Source: Microvirga splendida (GTDB taxonomy: Bacteria > Pseudomonadota > Alphaproteobacteria > Rhizobiales > Beijerinckiaceae). Taken from it: a stretch of DNA of 64,000 bases. Shown piece by piece: positions 49,669-60,580 of the stretch. The DNA is taken from the NCBI RefSeq assembly GCF_016427565.1, contig NZ_JAELXT010000012.1:1-64000 (forward strand). The letters run 5' to 3'. The position numbers and the translations under genes are program-made. The notes below the pieces were generated by a model. That model saw nothing but the letters and a program-made list of their open reading frames with translations. It did not search any database and was not told the origin of the DNA. The first letter of the stretch is position 1, and each line of letters starts with the position of its first letter.

Positions 49669-52134
49669 CTACGTTCCCCGCGGCTTCGCGCGGCGCGTCG
49701 GCGGCGCGGTCAGCGGATCTTCGGGCCAGGGATGCTTCGGGTACTGCCCGCGCATGTCGGCGCGCACGGCAGCCCAGGATCCGCGCCAGAATCCCGGCAG
49801 GTCGCGGGTGATCTGGATCGGGCGCTGCGCCGGCGAGAGCAGGTGCAGGATGAGCGGCACGCGTCCGGCCGCGAGGGTCGGGTGCTTGTCGAGACCGAAC
49901 AGCTCCTGCACCCGCACGGCGAGAACAGGCCCCTCCTCGACTCCATAGTCAATCGGGATCTGCGAGCCGGTCGGCACCTCGATGTGGGTCGGCGCCTCCG
50001 TGTCGAGACGCCGCTGCAGGTTCCATGGCAGGAGACCGCGCAGGGCTTCGCTCAGCAGGTCGGGCCCGATCTCGTTAAGGCCGCTCCTGCCGACAAGATG
50101 CGGCGCAAGCCACGCATCCGCCGTGCCGGTCAGCGCCTCGTCGGACAGGTCAGGCCATTCCTCGCCCTCGGCCTTGCGCAGGAACATGACGCGCTCGCGC
50201 CATTGCGCCAGGGCCTTGGACCAGGGCAGCGCGTCGAGGCCCAGCGACACGAGACCTTCGGCGAGCGCACGCGCCGCCTCTTCGGTTTGCGGAACTTTCA
50301 AAGGTCGCTCGTTCAGGAGAAGAGCACCCAGGCGTCGGACGCCGCGCGCCCGCAGGGCCCGTGCCTGCCGGTCGAACGTGACCTCATCGCGCTGCTCGAT
50401 GGCATCGCCGAAATGTTTCTCGATCTCTTCCGGCGTGATGGCCGCCGCTGCGAGGATGCGCGCCGAGGCCGCGCCGCCGGCGATCTCAGCCACGGCCAGA
50501 TAAGGCTCCTTGGCCAATCGCTCGTGGGCTTCAAGCGACGCGCCGCGTCCGTTGGCCATCAGATACTCGCCCGGTTTGCCGCGGGCCTTGGCGACGCGGT
50601 CCGGATAGGCCAGCGTCAGCAGCGCCCCGATGGAGCGTGGCTCGCCCTTTGCCGGGCCGTTGCTGCCCCTTGCCCAACCCTCCGCCATGCGCCGCATGTC
50701 CTCGGCCCGCTTGGAGCGGTCGCGGCGGAAGCGCTCGACGCGGTCCGTGAGATCAACCGCATCACCGCCGAGGCCGCGCTCGACGAGAACAGCCGCCACA
50801 TCCGCTGCATCGCGTGCCTGCCCGCTCTCACCGGCGATCAGCACCATGCGGGCCAGGCGCGGCGGCAGGGGCAGGTCGCGCAGGCGGCGCCCGACTTCCG
50901 TGATGCGGCCTTCGCCATCGAGAGCGCCGAGCTGCTGCAGCAGCGTTCTCGCTTCCTTCAAGGCGGGCGCGGCCGGCGGATCGAGGAAGGCGAGCGACGT
51001 GGGATTGGCGACGCCCCAGGCAGCGCAATCGAGCAGCAGGGGCGCGAGGTCTGCGGAGAGAATTTCCGGCCGGCCGAAGGGCTCCAGCGCACCCGTTGCC
51101 GCTTCCTCCCACAGGCGGTAGCAGACCCCTGGCTCGGTGCGGCCCGCGCGGCCCCGGCGCTGATCGGCGGCGGCGCGGGAGACGCGCACCGTCTCCAGGC
51201 GCGTGAGGCCGATATTCGGCTCGTAGACCGGCACGCGGGCGAGCCCCGAATCGATCACCACGCGCACGCCCTCGATGGTAAGCGAGGTTTCCGCGATGGA
51301 GGTGGCGAGCACCACCTTGCGCCGTCCGGGTTTGGCGGGGCTCACCGCGAGGTCCTGCTCGCCGCGCTCCAGGGCGCCATAGAGCGGCGCGATATCGACC
51401 ACAGGGTCGGCGACGCGCTCGCTTAAGATGGTCTCGACCCGGCGGATCTCCCCCTGCCCCGGCAGAAACACCAGGATGGAGCCACTCTCGGCGCGCAGCG
51501 CACGCGTGACCGCATCCGCAGCCTGCTCTTCGATGCGGCGGTTGGGATCGCGCCCGAGATAGCGGGTCTCGACCGGATAGGCACGGCCCTCGGATTCGAC
51601 GACGGGGGCTTCGCTCAGGAGCTTCGCCACCCGGGCGCCGTCCAGGGTCGCGGACATGACGAGAAGGCGAAGGTCCTCGCGCAGGCCGCTCTGTGCGTCG
51701 AGCGCCAGCGCGAGGCCGAGATCCGCATCGAGGGAGCGTTCGTGGAACTCGTCGAACAGAACGGCCGCGATACCCTCCAGGGACGGATCGTCGAGGATCA
51801 TGCGGGCGAAGACGCCCTCCGTCACCACCTCGATGCGCGTCCTGCGGCTGACCTTGGAGCCGAGGCGCACGCGAAGGCCCACCGTGTCGCCCACCGCTTC
51901 GCCCAGGGTCTGCGCCATACGGGCCGCAGCAGCGCGGGCGGCGAGGCGCCGGGGCTCCAGCACAATGATCTTGCCCCCGTTCACCCAGGGCTCGTCGAGC
52001 AGCACCAGCGGCACGCGCGTGGTCTTGCCCGCGCCGGGCGGCGCGACGAGAACAGCATTGGGCCGCGCGCGCAGGCTCGCCGTCAGGTCGCCGAGAACGG
52101 CATCGATGGGCAGGGAGGTGTCGAAAGCACGCAT
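49669..52134 (-). CDS. hrpB: ATP-dependent helicase HrpB
   Basis: 821 aa from the ATG at 52132-52134. Walker A PPGAGKTTRVP near residue 30, DEFHERS box (DExH), SAT motif (VMSATLDGA), and motif VI QRRGRAGRTEPG. The C-terminal HrpB_C domain follows the helicase-associated domain. It matches E. coli HrpB length (about 809-824 aa). RNA substrate is unknown. Confidence 0.95.
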   Translation of the reverse strand: MRAFDTSLPIDAVLGDLTASLRARPNAVLVAPPGAGKTTRVPLVLLDEPWVNGGKIIVLEPRRLAARAAAARMAQTLGEAVGDTVGLRVRLGSKVSRRTRIEVVTEGVFARMILDDPSLEGIAAVLFDEFHERSLDADLGLALALDAQSGLREDLRLLVMSATLDGARVAKLLSEAPVVESEGRAYPVETRYLGRDPNRRIEEQAADAVTRALRAESGSILVFLPGQGEIRRVETILSERVADPVVDIAPLYGALERGEQDLAVSPAKPGRRKVVLATSIAETSLTIEGVRVVIDSGLARVPVYEPNIGLTRLETVRVSRAAADQRRGRAGRTEPGVCYRLWEEAATGALEPFGRPEILSADLAPLLLDCAAWGVANPTSLAFLDPPAAPALKEARTLLQQLGALDGEGRITEVGRRLRDLPLPPRLARMVLIAGESGQARDAADVAAVLVERGLGGDAVDLTDRVERFRRDRSKRAEDMRRMAEGWARGSNGPAKGEPRSIGALLTLAYPDRVAKARGKPGEYLMANGRGASLEAHERLAKEPYLAVAEIAGGAASARILAAAAITPEEIEKHFGDAIEQRDEVTFDRQARALRARGVRRLGALLLNERPLKVPQTEEAARALAEGLVSLGLDALPWSKALAQWRERVMFLRKAEGEEWPDLSDEALTGTADAWLAPHLVGRSGLNEIGPDLLSEALRGLLPWNLQRRLDTEAPTHIEVPTGSQIPIDYGVEEGPVLAVRVQELFGLDKHPTLAAGRVPLILHLLSPAQRPIQITRDLPGFWRGSWAAVRADMRGQYPKHPWPEDPLTAPPTRRAKPRGT

Positions 52135-52172
52135 GACGCCTGATGGCTCAAGCTGCCGGAGAGAGCAAGCGG

Positions 52173-52784
52173 TCAGACCGGAAAGCCATAGTTCCGAAGC
52201 TCTGCCGCCAGATCGATCCCTTCGACGCAGTGGATCGCGTGCATGCCCACATTGCGGGCCGCGTCCACATTGGGCCCGGAATCGTCGATGAACACGCAAT
52301 CCTGCGCCACGAGCCCATAGCGGTCGAGCAGGAGGTGGTAGATGGCGGGGTCGGGCTTCAGCAGGCGCTCGTCGCCCGACACGATCACGCCGTCGAAGCC
52401 GGCGAGGAACGGAAAGCGCTCCTTCGCCAGGATGAATTTGGGGCCGGAGAAATTCGTGATGCAGTAATTCGGCACGCCCGCCTCGCGCAGGCGGAGCAGC
52501 AGGGCCACATGGTCCTCGAACACGCCGGAGACGGTCTCGCTCCAGCGGTCGTGGAAGGCGCGGATATGCGGCTCGTGCTTCGGATGATCCTTGACGAGCA
52601 GGGCCACCGCCTCGTCCCAGTCGCGCCCCCGGTCCTGCTCCACGTTCCAATCATGGGTGCAGACGTTCGACAGGAACCACTCCATCTCCGCCTCGTCGTC
52701 GAAGATGGTGCGGTAGAGATTGCGCGGGTCCCAGCGCAGCAGGACATTGCCGATATCGAACACGACTGTGGTCGGCTTGCTCAT
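52173..52784 (-). CDS. HAD-family hydrolase
   Basis: 203 aa from the ATG at 52782-52784 with GGGG a few bases upstream. Motif I is FDIGNVLLRWD near residue 8 (nucleophile Asp), motif II CITNFSG near residue 115, motif III Lys in LLKPDPAIYH, motif IV FIDDSGPN near residue 170. It resembles YihX/haloacid-dehalogenase-like phosphatases of subfamily IA. Substrate unknown. Confidence 0.9.
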   Translation of the reverse strand: MSKPTTVVFDIGNVLLRWDPRNLYRTIFDDEAEMEWFLSNVCTHDWNVEQDRGRDWDEAVALLVKDHPKHEPHIRAFHDRWSETVSGVFEDHVALLLRLREAGVPNYCITNFSGPKFILAKERFPFLAGFDGVIVSGDERLLKPDPAIYHLLLDRYGLVAQDCVFIDDSGPNVDAARNVGMHAIHCVEGIDLAAELRNYGFPV

Positions 52785-52888
52785 GATGGGGCGTTTTCCT
52801 TCACGGTTTCCGCCCAAGCGTTTAGCGCGCGGGACGCCACCGCGCTACTCTCAAGAACAGGAGGTCCCAGGTTTGAGGCGCGCCGCGC

Positions 52889-55180
52889 CTAGCCCCCGAT
52901 GTTGTAGGCAGCCAGCGCCGCCATGTTGACGATGTCGTTGTCGGTGGCGCCCAGCGACACGATCTGCACCGGCTTGTCGAGGCCCACCACGAGCGGGCCC
53001 AGCACCATGGCGCCGCCGAGTTCCTGCAGCATCTTGGTGGAGATCGACGCTGAGTGGAACGCCGGCATGACGAGCACGTTCGCCGTATCGGTCAGGCGGC
53101 TGAAGGGATACTGCGCCATGACGTCCCGGTTGAGCGCCACATCGGCCGCCATCTCGCCGTCATACTCGAAATCGACCCGCATGCCGTCCAGGATCTTCAC
53201 CGCCTCCTGGATCTTCTCCGCCCGCTCCGCTTTCGGGTGCCCGAAGGTCGAGAACGACAGGAGCGCCACGCGCGGCTCGTAGCCGAGGCGGCGCGCGACG
53301 CCTGCGGACTCGATGGCGATCTCGGCGAGCTCCTGCGCATTCGGCATCTCGTGGATGGCGGTGTCGGCCACCAGCACCGTGCGGCCGCGGGCAAGGCAGA
53401 GCGAGGCGCCGATCACGCGATGGCCGGGCTTGGCATCGATCACGTGCCGGATGTCCGCCAGAGCCGTCGAGTAGTTGCGCGTCGCGCCCGTCACCATGGC
53501 GTCCGCATCGCCGAGCGCCACCATGGAGGCTCCGAAGTGGTTGCGGTCCTGGTTGATCATGCGCTGGCAGTCGCGGAACAGGTAGCCCTTGCGCTGCAGG
53601 CGCTCATAGAGGAACTGCGCATAGGTCGCGTTGCGCGACGAAAGCCGAGCGTTGTGGATCTCGATGCCCTCGCGGCCTCCGAGATCGATGCCGGCCTGCA
53701 CCGCCGTCTCGTGGATGCGGTCCTCACGCCCGACCAGGATGGCCTTGCCGAGGCCCTGGTTGACGAAGGACAGGGCGGCGCGGATCACCTGCTCCTCCTC
53801 GCCCTCGGCGAAGACCACGCGCTTGGGGAACTTGCGCACCCGCTCGAAGATGCGGTTGAGCGTTCCCGCCACCGGATCGCGCCGGGCGGAGAGTTGCGCC
53901 TTGTAGGAGCGCATGTCGACGATGGGACGGCGGGCGACGTCGGTATCCATGGCGGCCCTCGCCACCGCCATCGGGATCGTATGGATCAGACGCGGGTCGA
54001 ACGGCACGGGGATGATGTAATCCCGCCCGAAGCGCGGGCGGGTGCCCTGGTAGGCCGCCGCCACCTCGTCGGGAACGTCCTCGCGGGCGAGTTCCGCCAG
54101 CGCCTGCGCGGCCGCGATCTTCATCTCCATGTTGATCGTGGTCGCCTGCACGTCGAGCGCGCCGCGAAAGATATAGGGAAAGCCCAAGACGTTGTTGACC
54201 TGGTTCGGGTAGTCGGATCGGCCCGTTGCGATGATCACGTCGTCGCGGATGCGCGCCACTTCTTCCGGCGTGATCTCTGGGTCGGGATTGGCCATGGCGA
54301 AGATGATCGGATTGGGCGCCATGGAGCGGATCATGTCGTCCGTGAATGCGCCCTTGGCCGAGAGGCCGAACACCGCATCGGCGCCGTTGAGCGCATCGGC
54401 CAGGGTGCGGGCGTCGGTCTCGGCCGCATGGGCCGACTTCCACTGGTTCATGCCCTCGGTGCGGCCCTTGTAGATCACGCCCTTGGTGTCGCAGAGGATG
54501 ACGTTGTTGGGCGCAAAGCCCATGGCCTTCAGAAGCTCCGTGCAGGCGATGCCGGCAGCGCCCGCGCCGTTCACCACGAGCCGGGTCTTCGCCATGTCGC
54601 GGCCGGTGAGATGCAGGGCGTTGATGAGGCCCGCCGCCGCGATGATCGCCGTGCCGTGCTGGTCGTCATGGAACACGGGAATATCCATGAGCTCCCGCAG
54701 GCGCTCCTCGATGATGAAGCACTCAGGAGCCTTGATGTCCTCGAGATTGATGCCCCCGAAGGAGGGGCCGAGATAGCGCACGCAGTTGATGAAGTTGTCC
54801 GCATCCTCCGTGTCGACCTCGAGGTCGATGGAATCCACATCCGCGAAGCGCTTGAAGAGCACCGACTTGCCCTCCATCACCGGCTTGGAGGCCAGCGCCC
54901 CGAGGTTGCCGAGGCCCAGGATCGCCGTGCCGTTGGAGATCACCGCCACCATGTTGGACCGGGTGGTGTAGTCGAAGGCGAGCGACGGGTTCTCGGCGAT
55001 GGCGAGCACCGGCACCGCAACCCCCGGCGAATAGGCGAGCGACAGGTCGCGCTGGGTCGCCATGGGCTTGGTCGGAACGACCTCGAGCTTGCCGGGGCGA
55101 CCTTGGGCGTGGAACTGCAGCGCCTCCTGGTCCGTGAAGGTGGGGCGTTTGCGGCGGTTCGGGCGCTGATCGTCGGTCAT
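52889..55180 (-). CDS. maeB: NADP-dependent malic enzyme with phosphotransacetylase-like domain
   Basis: 763 aa. The N-terminal 430 residues are malic enzyme (YSPGVAVPVLAI near 50, FHDDQHGTAII near 160, VVNGAGAAGIAC near 190). The C-terminal 330 residues are a phosphate acetyl/butaryltransferase-like domain (VFAEGEEEQVIRAA near 440). This fusion is the usual MaeB/Tme of alphaproteobacteria; the second domain is regulatory and not known to be catalytic. It makes pyruvate from malate with NADPH. Confidence 0.95.
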   Translation of the reverse strand: MTDDQRPNRRKRPTFTDQEALQFHAQGRPGKLEVVPTKPMATQRDLSLAYSPGVAVPVLAIAENPSLAFDYTTRSNMVAVISNGTAILGLGNLGALASKPVMEGKSVLFKRFADVDSIDLEVDTEDADNFINCVRYLGPSFGGINLEDIKAPECFIIEERLRELMDIPVFHDDQHGTAIIAAAGLINALHLTGRDMAKTRLVVNGAGAAGIACTELLKAMGFAPNNVILCDTKGVIYKGRTEGMNQWKSAHAAETDARTLADALNGADAVFGLSAKGAFTDDMIRSMAPNPIIFAMANPDPEITPEEVARIRDDVIIATGRSDYPNQVNNVLGFPYIFRGALDVQATTINMEMKIAAAQALAELAREDVPDEVAAAYQGTRPRFGRDYIIPVPFDPRLIHTIPMAVARAAMDTDVARRPIVDMRSYKAQLSARRDPVAGTLNRIFERVRKFPKRVVFAEGEEEQVIRAALSFVNQGLGKAILVGREDRIHETAVQAGIDLGGREGIEIHNARLSSRNATYAQFLYERLQRKGYLFRDCQRMINQDRNHFGASMVALGDADAMVTGATRNYSTALADIRHVIDAKPGHRVIGASLCLARGRTVLVADTAIHEMPNAQELAEIAIESAGVARRLGYEPRVALLSFSTFGHPKAERAEKIQEAVKILDGMRVDFEYDGEMAADVALNRDVMAQYPFSRLTDTANVLVMPAFHSASISTKMLQELGGAMVLGPLVVGLDKPVQIVSLGATDNDIVNMAALAAYNIGG

Positions 55181-55329
55181 GGGGATCCGATTCTTGTGAT
55201 GCAGGGCGTTTCCTAAGGGGGATGCGACCTTAAGACATAGGATGCGCCCTCCTCAAGACTTGTCCACATTCGTCCTTTGGACCCGAGGTCCCGGATGAAA
55301 GGCGCTCCGGGCTTTGCTAAACAGGGCGG

Positions 55330-58053
55330 ATGTCATCCCAAGCCGCCTACCGCCCCTCCGAAGATCCCGAAGCGACTGCCGCAGCGTCCAAGAGCGCGCA
55401 GGACAGCCGCGTCACCCCCATGATGGCGCAGTACATCGAGATCAAGGCCGCCAACCCGGATAGCCTGCTGTTCTACCGGATGGGCGATTTCTACGAGCTG
55501 TTCTTCGAGGATGCGGAAATCGCCAGCCGGTCGCTGGGCATCGTGCTCACCAAGCGCGGCAAGCATCAGGGGCAGGACATCCCCATGTGCGGCGTGCCGG
55601 CGGAACGGGCGGACGACTACCTCCAGCGCCTCATCGGGCTCGGCCACCGGGTCGCCGTCTGCGAGCAGACCGAGGATCCGGCCGAGGCGAAGAAACGCGG
55701 CTCCAAGTCGGTCGTGCGCCGCGACGTGGTGCGGCTCGTCACCCCCGGGACCATCACCGAGGAGCGCCTGCTGGAGCCCGGCCGGGCCAATTACCTTCTC
55801 GCCATCGCCCGGCGCCGAGCCTCGGACACGCAATGGTGCTACGGCCTCGCCGCCGTCGACATATCCACAGGCCATTTCGTGCTGAGCGAGACGGACGGCA
55901 CCGGCCTCTCGGCCGAGATCGCCCGCTTCGAGCCGCGCGAGATCCTGGTGCCGGACGTGATCCACGACGATCCGGAGCTGAGGGGCTTCTGGCAGGAGAC
56001 GCGGGCCTCGATCACGCCCCTGTCCCGCGACGGGCTCGACCCGGCCTCGGCCGAGCGTCGGCTGAAGGGTTACTTCGGGGTCGCGACGCTCGATGCCTTC
56101 GGAGCTTTCGGCCCGGCCGAGATCACGGCGGCGGGCAGCGCCCTGTTCTATATCGAGAAGACCCAGATCGACAGCCGCCCGGCGCTCAACCCGCCCTCCC
56201 GCGACACCTCCGGCGCGGCGCTCGCCATCGATGCGGCGACCCGCGCCAACCTGGAACTGACCCGCACCCTGTCGGGCGAGCGGGCGGGGAGCCTGCTCGC
56301 CACCATCGACTGCACTGTGACGCCGGGCGGCGCGCGGCTGCTCGCCGAACGGCTGGCGGGTCCCCTCACCCATCCGGACCTGATCCGCGACCGGCAGGAT
56401 TCCGTCACCGCGCTCGTCGAGAACGGCGACTTGCGCGACCGGCTGCGGCGCATCCTCAAGCGCTCCCCGGATCTCGCCCGCGCCCTCTCGCGCCTCAGCC
56501 TGGGGCGCGGCGGACCGCGCGACCTGGCCTGCGTGCGCGACGGCCTGTTCGCCGCGCGGGAGCTTGGCCTGGAACTCGCCATCGCGCCCAACCTGCCGAG
56601 GGAGTTGGCCGAGGCCGCAGGGGTGCTGCAGCGCCTGCGCACCGACGTGGCCGACCGGCTGAGCGCGGCTCTCGCCGATGAGTTGCCCCTGTTGAAGCGC
56701 GACGGCGGCTTCATCCGCGCAGGCTTCGACCCGAACCTCGACGAGTTGCGCGAGTTGCAGCAGGATTCGCGCCGCTTCATCGCGGCCCTCCAGGCGCGCT
56801 ACGCCACCGAGACCGGCTGCCGGACGCTTCGCGTCAAGCACAACCACATGATCGGCTACTTCGTGGAGGTGCCGCAGAATGTGGGCGAGGACCTGTTGAA
56901 GGAGCCGTGGAAGGACACCTTCGTCCACCGCCAGACCATGGCGGGCGCCATGCGCTTCTCGACCATGGAACTGGGCGAACTCGAATCCAAGATCGCTTCC
57001 GCGGCCGACCGGGCGCTGAAGATCGAACTCGCGCTGTTCGACGAGATGGTGCAGGCGCTGCTCGACCTCACGGCGGACATCGCGACGGCTGCGGAATCCA
57101 TGGCCGTGATCGACGTGACGGCGGCGCTCGCCGACCTCGCCATGCGCCTCGACTGGACACGGCCCCTTGTCGACACCGGCCTTGCCTTCACGATCAAGGG
57201 CGGCCGCCATCCGGTGGTCGAGGCGGCCCTCAAGCGCGAGGGCGTTCCGTTCATCGCCAACGATTCGGACCTGTCGGGCAAGGATGCGGGCCATATCCTG
57301 CTGATCACGGGCCCGAACATGGGCGGTAAATCCACCTATCTGCGCCAGAACGCGCTCATCGTCGTGCTCGCCCAGATGGGCTCCTACGTTCCGGCTAAGC
57401 AAGCGCATATTGGCATCGTCGACCGGCTCTTCTCCCGCGTGGGCGCCGCCGACGATCTGGCACGGGGCCGCTCGACCTTCATGGTCGAGATGGTGGAGAC
57501 CGCCGCCATCCTGAACCAGGCCACCGCCCGCTCGCTTGTCATCCTCGACGAGATCGGCCGCGGAACGGCCACCTTCGACGGGTTGTCCATCGCCTGGGCG
57601 GCCATCGAGCACCTGCACGAGACCAACCGCTGCCGGGCGCTGTTCGCCACGCACTTCCACGAACTGACGGCGCTGGCGGAGCGCATGCCGCGCATCTCGA
57701 ACGCGACCCTGAAGGTCACGGAATGGAACGGCGAGGTGGTGTTCCTGCACGAGGTCGTGCCCGGCGCCGCCGACCGCTCCTATGGGCTGCAGGTGGCGCG
57801 TCTCGCCGGCCTGCCCGCAGCCGTGGTCGAGCGGGCGAAGACGATCCTGAGCGAGTTGGAGAGATCCGACCGGGAGGCCCCGAAGCGTGCGCTGCTCGAC
57901 GACCTGCCGCTCTTTGCCGTGCCCGTGCGCAACGAGCCCCCGCCCGCGCCGAAGCAGGATGCCCTGCGGGAGGCGCTCGCGGCTCTTGATCCCGACCAGA
58001 TGACCCCGCGGGAGGCGCTCGACGCGCTCTACAGGCTCAAGTCGCAGGGGTAG
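55330..58053 (+). CDS. mutS: DNA mismatch repair protein MutS
   Basis: 907 aa from the ATG at 55330. The mismatch-binding Phe-x-Glu element appears as [11 protein letters not shown] near residue 50. The ATPase P-loop [10 protein letters not shown] is at residues 661-670, followed by the STFMVEM and [12 protein letters not shown] motifs. The C-terminal tail after about residue 830 carries the short segment needed for tetramers. It is divergent from maeB and stops 12 bp from the response regulator gene, with which it is convergent. Confidence 0.97.
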   Translation: MSSQAAYRPSEDPEATAAASKSAQDSRVTPMMAQYIEIKAANPDSLLFYRMGDFYELFFEDAEIASRSLGIVLTKRGKHQGQDIPMCGVPAERADDYLQRLIGLGHRVAVCEQTEDPAEAKKRGSKSVVRRDVVRLVTPGTITEERLLEPGRANYLLAIARRRASDTQWCYGLAAVDISTGHFVLSETDGTGLSAEIARFEPREILVPDVIHDDPELRGFWQETRASITPLSRDGLDPASAERRLKGYFGVATLDAFGAFGPAEITAAGSALFYIEKTQIDSRPALNPPSRDTSGAALAIDAATRANLELTRTLSGERAGSLLATIDCTVTPGGARLLAERLAGPLTHPDLIRDRQDSVTALVENGDLRDRLRRILKRSPDLARALSRLSLGRGGPRDLACVRDGLFAARELGLELAIAPNLPRELAEAAGVLQRLRTDVADRLSAALADELPLLKRDGGFIRAGFDPNLDELRELQQDSRRFIAALQARYATETGCRTLRVKHNHMIGYFVEVPQNVGEDLLKEPWKDTFVHRQTMAGAMRFSTMELGELESKIASAADRALKIELALFDEMVQALLDLTADIATAAESMAVIDVTAALADLAMRLDWTRPLVDTGLAFTIKGGRHPVVEAALKREGVPFIANDSDLSGKDAGHILLITGPNMGGKSTYLRQNALIVVLAQMGSYVPAKQAHIGIVDRLFSRVGAADDLARGRSTFMVEMVETAAILNQATARSLVILDEIGRGTATFDGLSIAWAAIEHLHETNRCRALFATHFHELTALAERMPRISNATLKVTEWNGEVVFLHEVVPGAADRSYGLQVARLAGLPAAVVERAKTILSELERSDREAPKRALLDDLPLFAVPVRNEPPPAPKQDALREALAALDPDQMTPREALDALYRLKSQG

Positions 58054-58065
58054 CGAAAAGGCCGG

Positions 58066-58518
58066 TCAGGACATCCGGGAGCTACGCTGGCGGGTCGCCG
58101 GGTCGAAAGGGACGAAGGTGACCGTTCGCGCCTCCTGATCCTCGCGCGGATGACCGGCCATCACGTAGGACAGGGCTTCCCGCACGCCGCGCTCCGTATA
58201 GGGCTTGGCGATGACCCCCCAGGCGCCTGCGAAATCCTCAGGGATACGCTTGGCATTGGCGGTCATGAACAGCACCGTGACCTCATGCTCGTTGCTGAGA
58301 TGGCGCGCCACGTCGACCCCGGTCGGCCCGTCGGAAAGATGAATATCGACGAAGGCAAGATCGGGCTTGAGATCCCGGCCGAGGGACAGGGCGTCCTGGG
58401 ACGAGGCTGCGATCCCCACGACGTCATGCCCTAGATCCTGGAGCAGGCTTTCGAGTTCGAGCGCGATCAGGATTTCATCCTCGATGATGAGGACGCGCAA
58501 AGGCTTCTCGCTACTCAA
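58066..58518 (-). CDS. Single-domain response regulator (receiver only)
   Basis: 150 aa. Receiver domain: IIEDEILIALELE (acidic pocket), phosphorylation Asp in FVDIHLSDGPTG near residue 56, FMTAN with switch Thr near 85 and KPYTERGVREALSYV near 107. No output domain; the last 30 residues are unstructured. Such receivers in alphaproteobacteria work with HWE/HisKA2 kinases or as phosphate sinks. No kinase is adjacent. Confidence 0.88.
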   Translation of the reverse strand: MSSEKPLRVLIIEDEILIALELESLLQDLGHDVVGIAASSQDALSLGRDLKPDLAFVDIHLSDGPTGVDVARHLSNEHEVTVLFMTANAKRIPEDFAGAWGVIAKPYTERGVREALSYVMAGHPREDQEARTVTFVPFDPATRQRSSRMS

Positions 58519-58883
58519 ACTTCGTCTCCTCCGCCGCCGCGGGCACTCCAGTCCCGGCGCGTGTACCTGGCTTCCAATCGCGCCAAGTCAACCGCCCCTT
58601 CAATCGAGAGACCAGCATGGTGATTTCCGAGAACCGTCAACGTTTCATGAGCGGGGCGCGCCTTGCGGCTTCAGCGAAATGGAATCGACCCGCGTCATGA
58701 ATGGCCCCTCTCTGGCAGGCGCTTCGGAAACCCGTTGCCTTCGGCTCACCTGCAGTCGGACTCAACGCTCATCCGGGCGCAGGGTTCCGCAGGAAAGTTC
58801 AAACCCCGCCAATAGATAGAGCAACACTATCGCGTTTCAAAAGACCGCGTTAACATCGGGCTTCTGCGGGAGGTTCAGGCAGG
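58519..58883. other. 365-bp intergenic region with no gene seen
   Basis: Between the response regulator (-) and comM (+). Short open frames here are not protein-like. It is the divergent upstream region of both genes and presumably holds their promoters, but I find no strong -35/-10 pair, hairpin or repeat. The last 60 bp before comM become more AT-rich. Confidence 0.4.
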
Positions 58884-60422
58884 ATGGTGACGCGCGTTTC
58901 CACTGTGGCGTTCGAAGGGATCGAGGCGCGCGCAGTCGATGTCCAGGTGCAGATCTCACCGGGCGCGGTGGTGTTCACCATCGTCGGCCTGCCGGACAAG
59001 GCGGTGGCGGAATCCCGCGAGCGGGTCCGCTCTGCCCTGATCGCCTCCGGACTGGCCCTGCCGGCCAAGCGCATCACGGTCAATCTCGCCCCGGCCGACC
59101 TGCCGAAGGAAGGCAGCCATTACGACCTGCCCATCGCCCTGGGGGTCATGGCGGCCATCGGAGCCATTCCGGCGGACGCCCTGGGCGGGTTCACGGTGCT
59201 GGGCGAGCTGGCGCTCGACGGCTCGATCACCGCCGTGGCGGGCGCTCTTCCAGCCGCCATGGCGGCCCATGAGCGCGGGTATGGCCTGATCTGTCCCGCG
59301 GCCTGCGGCTCGGAAGCCGCCTGGGCCGGCAGCGACATCGAGATCCTGGCGCCGCGCTCGCTCATCCAGCTCGCCAACCACTTCAAGGGTACCCAGGTGC
59401 TGGCACGTCCCGAGCCCGCCATCATGCCCGCCTCCGGCATGCTGCCCGACCTCAGGGACATCAAGGGGCAGGAAAGCGCCAAGCGGACCCTCGAGATCGC
59501 GGCGGCCGGCGCCCATAACCTGTTGATGAACGGCCCGCCCGGCGCCGGCAAGTCCATGCTGGCCCAGCGCCTCCCCTCCATCCTGCCGCCGCTCTCGCCG
59601 CGGGAGCTGCTGGAGGTCTCGATGATCCAGTCCGTGGCCGGGCTGCTGGCGGAGGGCGCCCTGTCGAACCGCCGCCCGTTCCGGGCCCCGCACCACTCGG
59701 CCTCCATGGCCGCGCTGGTCGGCGGCGGCCTCAACGCCCGCCCCGGCGAGGCCTCGCTCGCTCATCACGGGGTGCTCTTTCTCGACGAGCTGCCGGAGTT
59801 CCAGCCGCAGGTGCTCGACTCCCTGCGACAGCCGCTGGAGGCAGGCGAGATCCTGATCGCCAGGGCCAATCACCGGGTCACCTATCCGGCCCGCTTCCAG
59901 CTCGTCGCCGCCATGAACCCGTGCCGCTGCGGACAGGCGATGGAGCCCGGCTATGTCTGCCGCCGCCAGCCGAACGAGCGCTGCATGGCGCAATATCAGG
60001 CCCGTATGTCGGGTCCCCTCCTCGACCGCATCGACCTCGCCATCGACGTGCCGGCCGTCACGGCGGCCGACCTGATCCTGCCGGCGCCCGCCGAGGGCTC
60101 GGCCCAGGTCGCCGCGCGGGTCGCCAAAGCCCGGGAGCTCCAGGCCCGGCGCTATGGCGCCCTCCAGCTCGACGGCGTGACGACCAATGCCGCCTGCCCG
60201 CCGGCGCTCCTGGAAGAGATTGCCCAGCCCGATCCCGAGGGCCTGTCCCTCATCCGCGATGCGGCCAATGCCATGCGGCTCTCCGCCCGCGCCTTCCACC
60301 GGGTGCTGAAGGTGGGACGGACCCTGGCCGATCTCGACGGCGAGGAGCGGGTCCGGCGCATCCATGTGGCCGAGGCGCTCTCCTACCGCGCCCATGCGGA
60401 CCGGCGCCCAGCCGCCGCGTGA
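58884..60422 (+). CDS. comM: ComM/YifB-family Mg-chelatase-like AAA+ protein
   Basis: 512 aa, full length. N-terminal LonC-like fold (VEAFEG to VFTIVGLPDKAVAESRERVR near residue 40), then AAA+ Walker A GPPGAGKSML at about residues 217-226, Walker B LFLDELPEF, and the C-terminal Mg_chelatase_C domain. ComM is a branch-migration helicase that helps integrate transforming DNA. A distinctive MNPCRCG motif is present. Confidence 0.93.
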   Translation: MVTRVSTVAFEGIEARAVDVQVQISPGAVVFTIVGLPDKAVAESRERVRSALIASGLALPAKRITVNLAPADLPKEGSHYDLPIALGVMAAIGAIPADALGGFTVLGELALDGSITAVAGALPAAMAAHERGYGLICPAACGSEAAWAGSDIEILAPRSLIQLANHFKGTQVLARPEPAIMPASGMLPDLRDIKGQESAKRTLEIAAAGAHNLLMNGPPGAGKSMLAQRLPSILPPLSPRELLEVSMIQSVAGLLAEGALSNRRPFRAPHHSASMAALVGGGLNARPGEASLAHHGVLFLDELPEFQPQVLDSLRQPLEAGEILIARANHRVTYPARFQLVAAMNPCRCGQAMEPGYVCRRQPNERCMAQYQARMSGPLLDRIDLAIDVPAVTAADLILPAPAEGSAQVAARVAKARELQARRYGALQLDGVTTNAACPPALLEEIAQPDPEGLSLIRDAANAMRLSARAFHRVLKVGRTLADLDGEERVRRIHVAEALSYRAHADRRPAAA

Positions 60423-60580
60423 CGGCAGGCCGGCCTCTCTCCCCGGACTTGTGAATCCCTGGACCGGCCCCGACATTTTCCACCGGCACAGACATGTTTT
60501 CTGTCACAAAACAGTTTGGAACGGGTTCTATGTCATGGCGGAAGCGGCCGGTGCCGGAGAGACGACCCTGTGAGGCAACG

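Noticed and set aside
58519-58883. Small gene between the response regulator and comM
   Set aside because: Several short open frames exist but none has a ribosome site or protein-like sequence.
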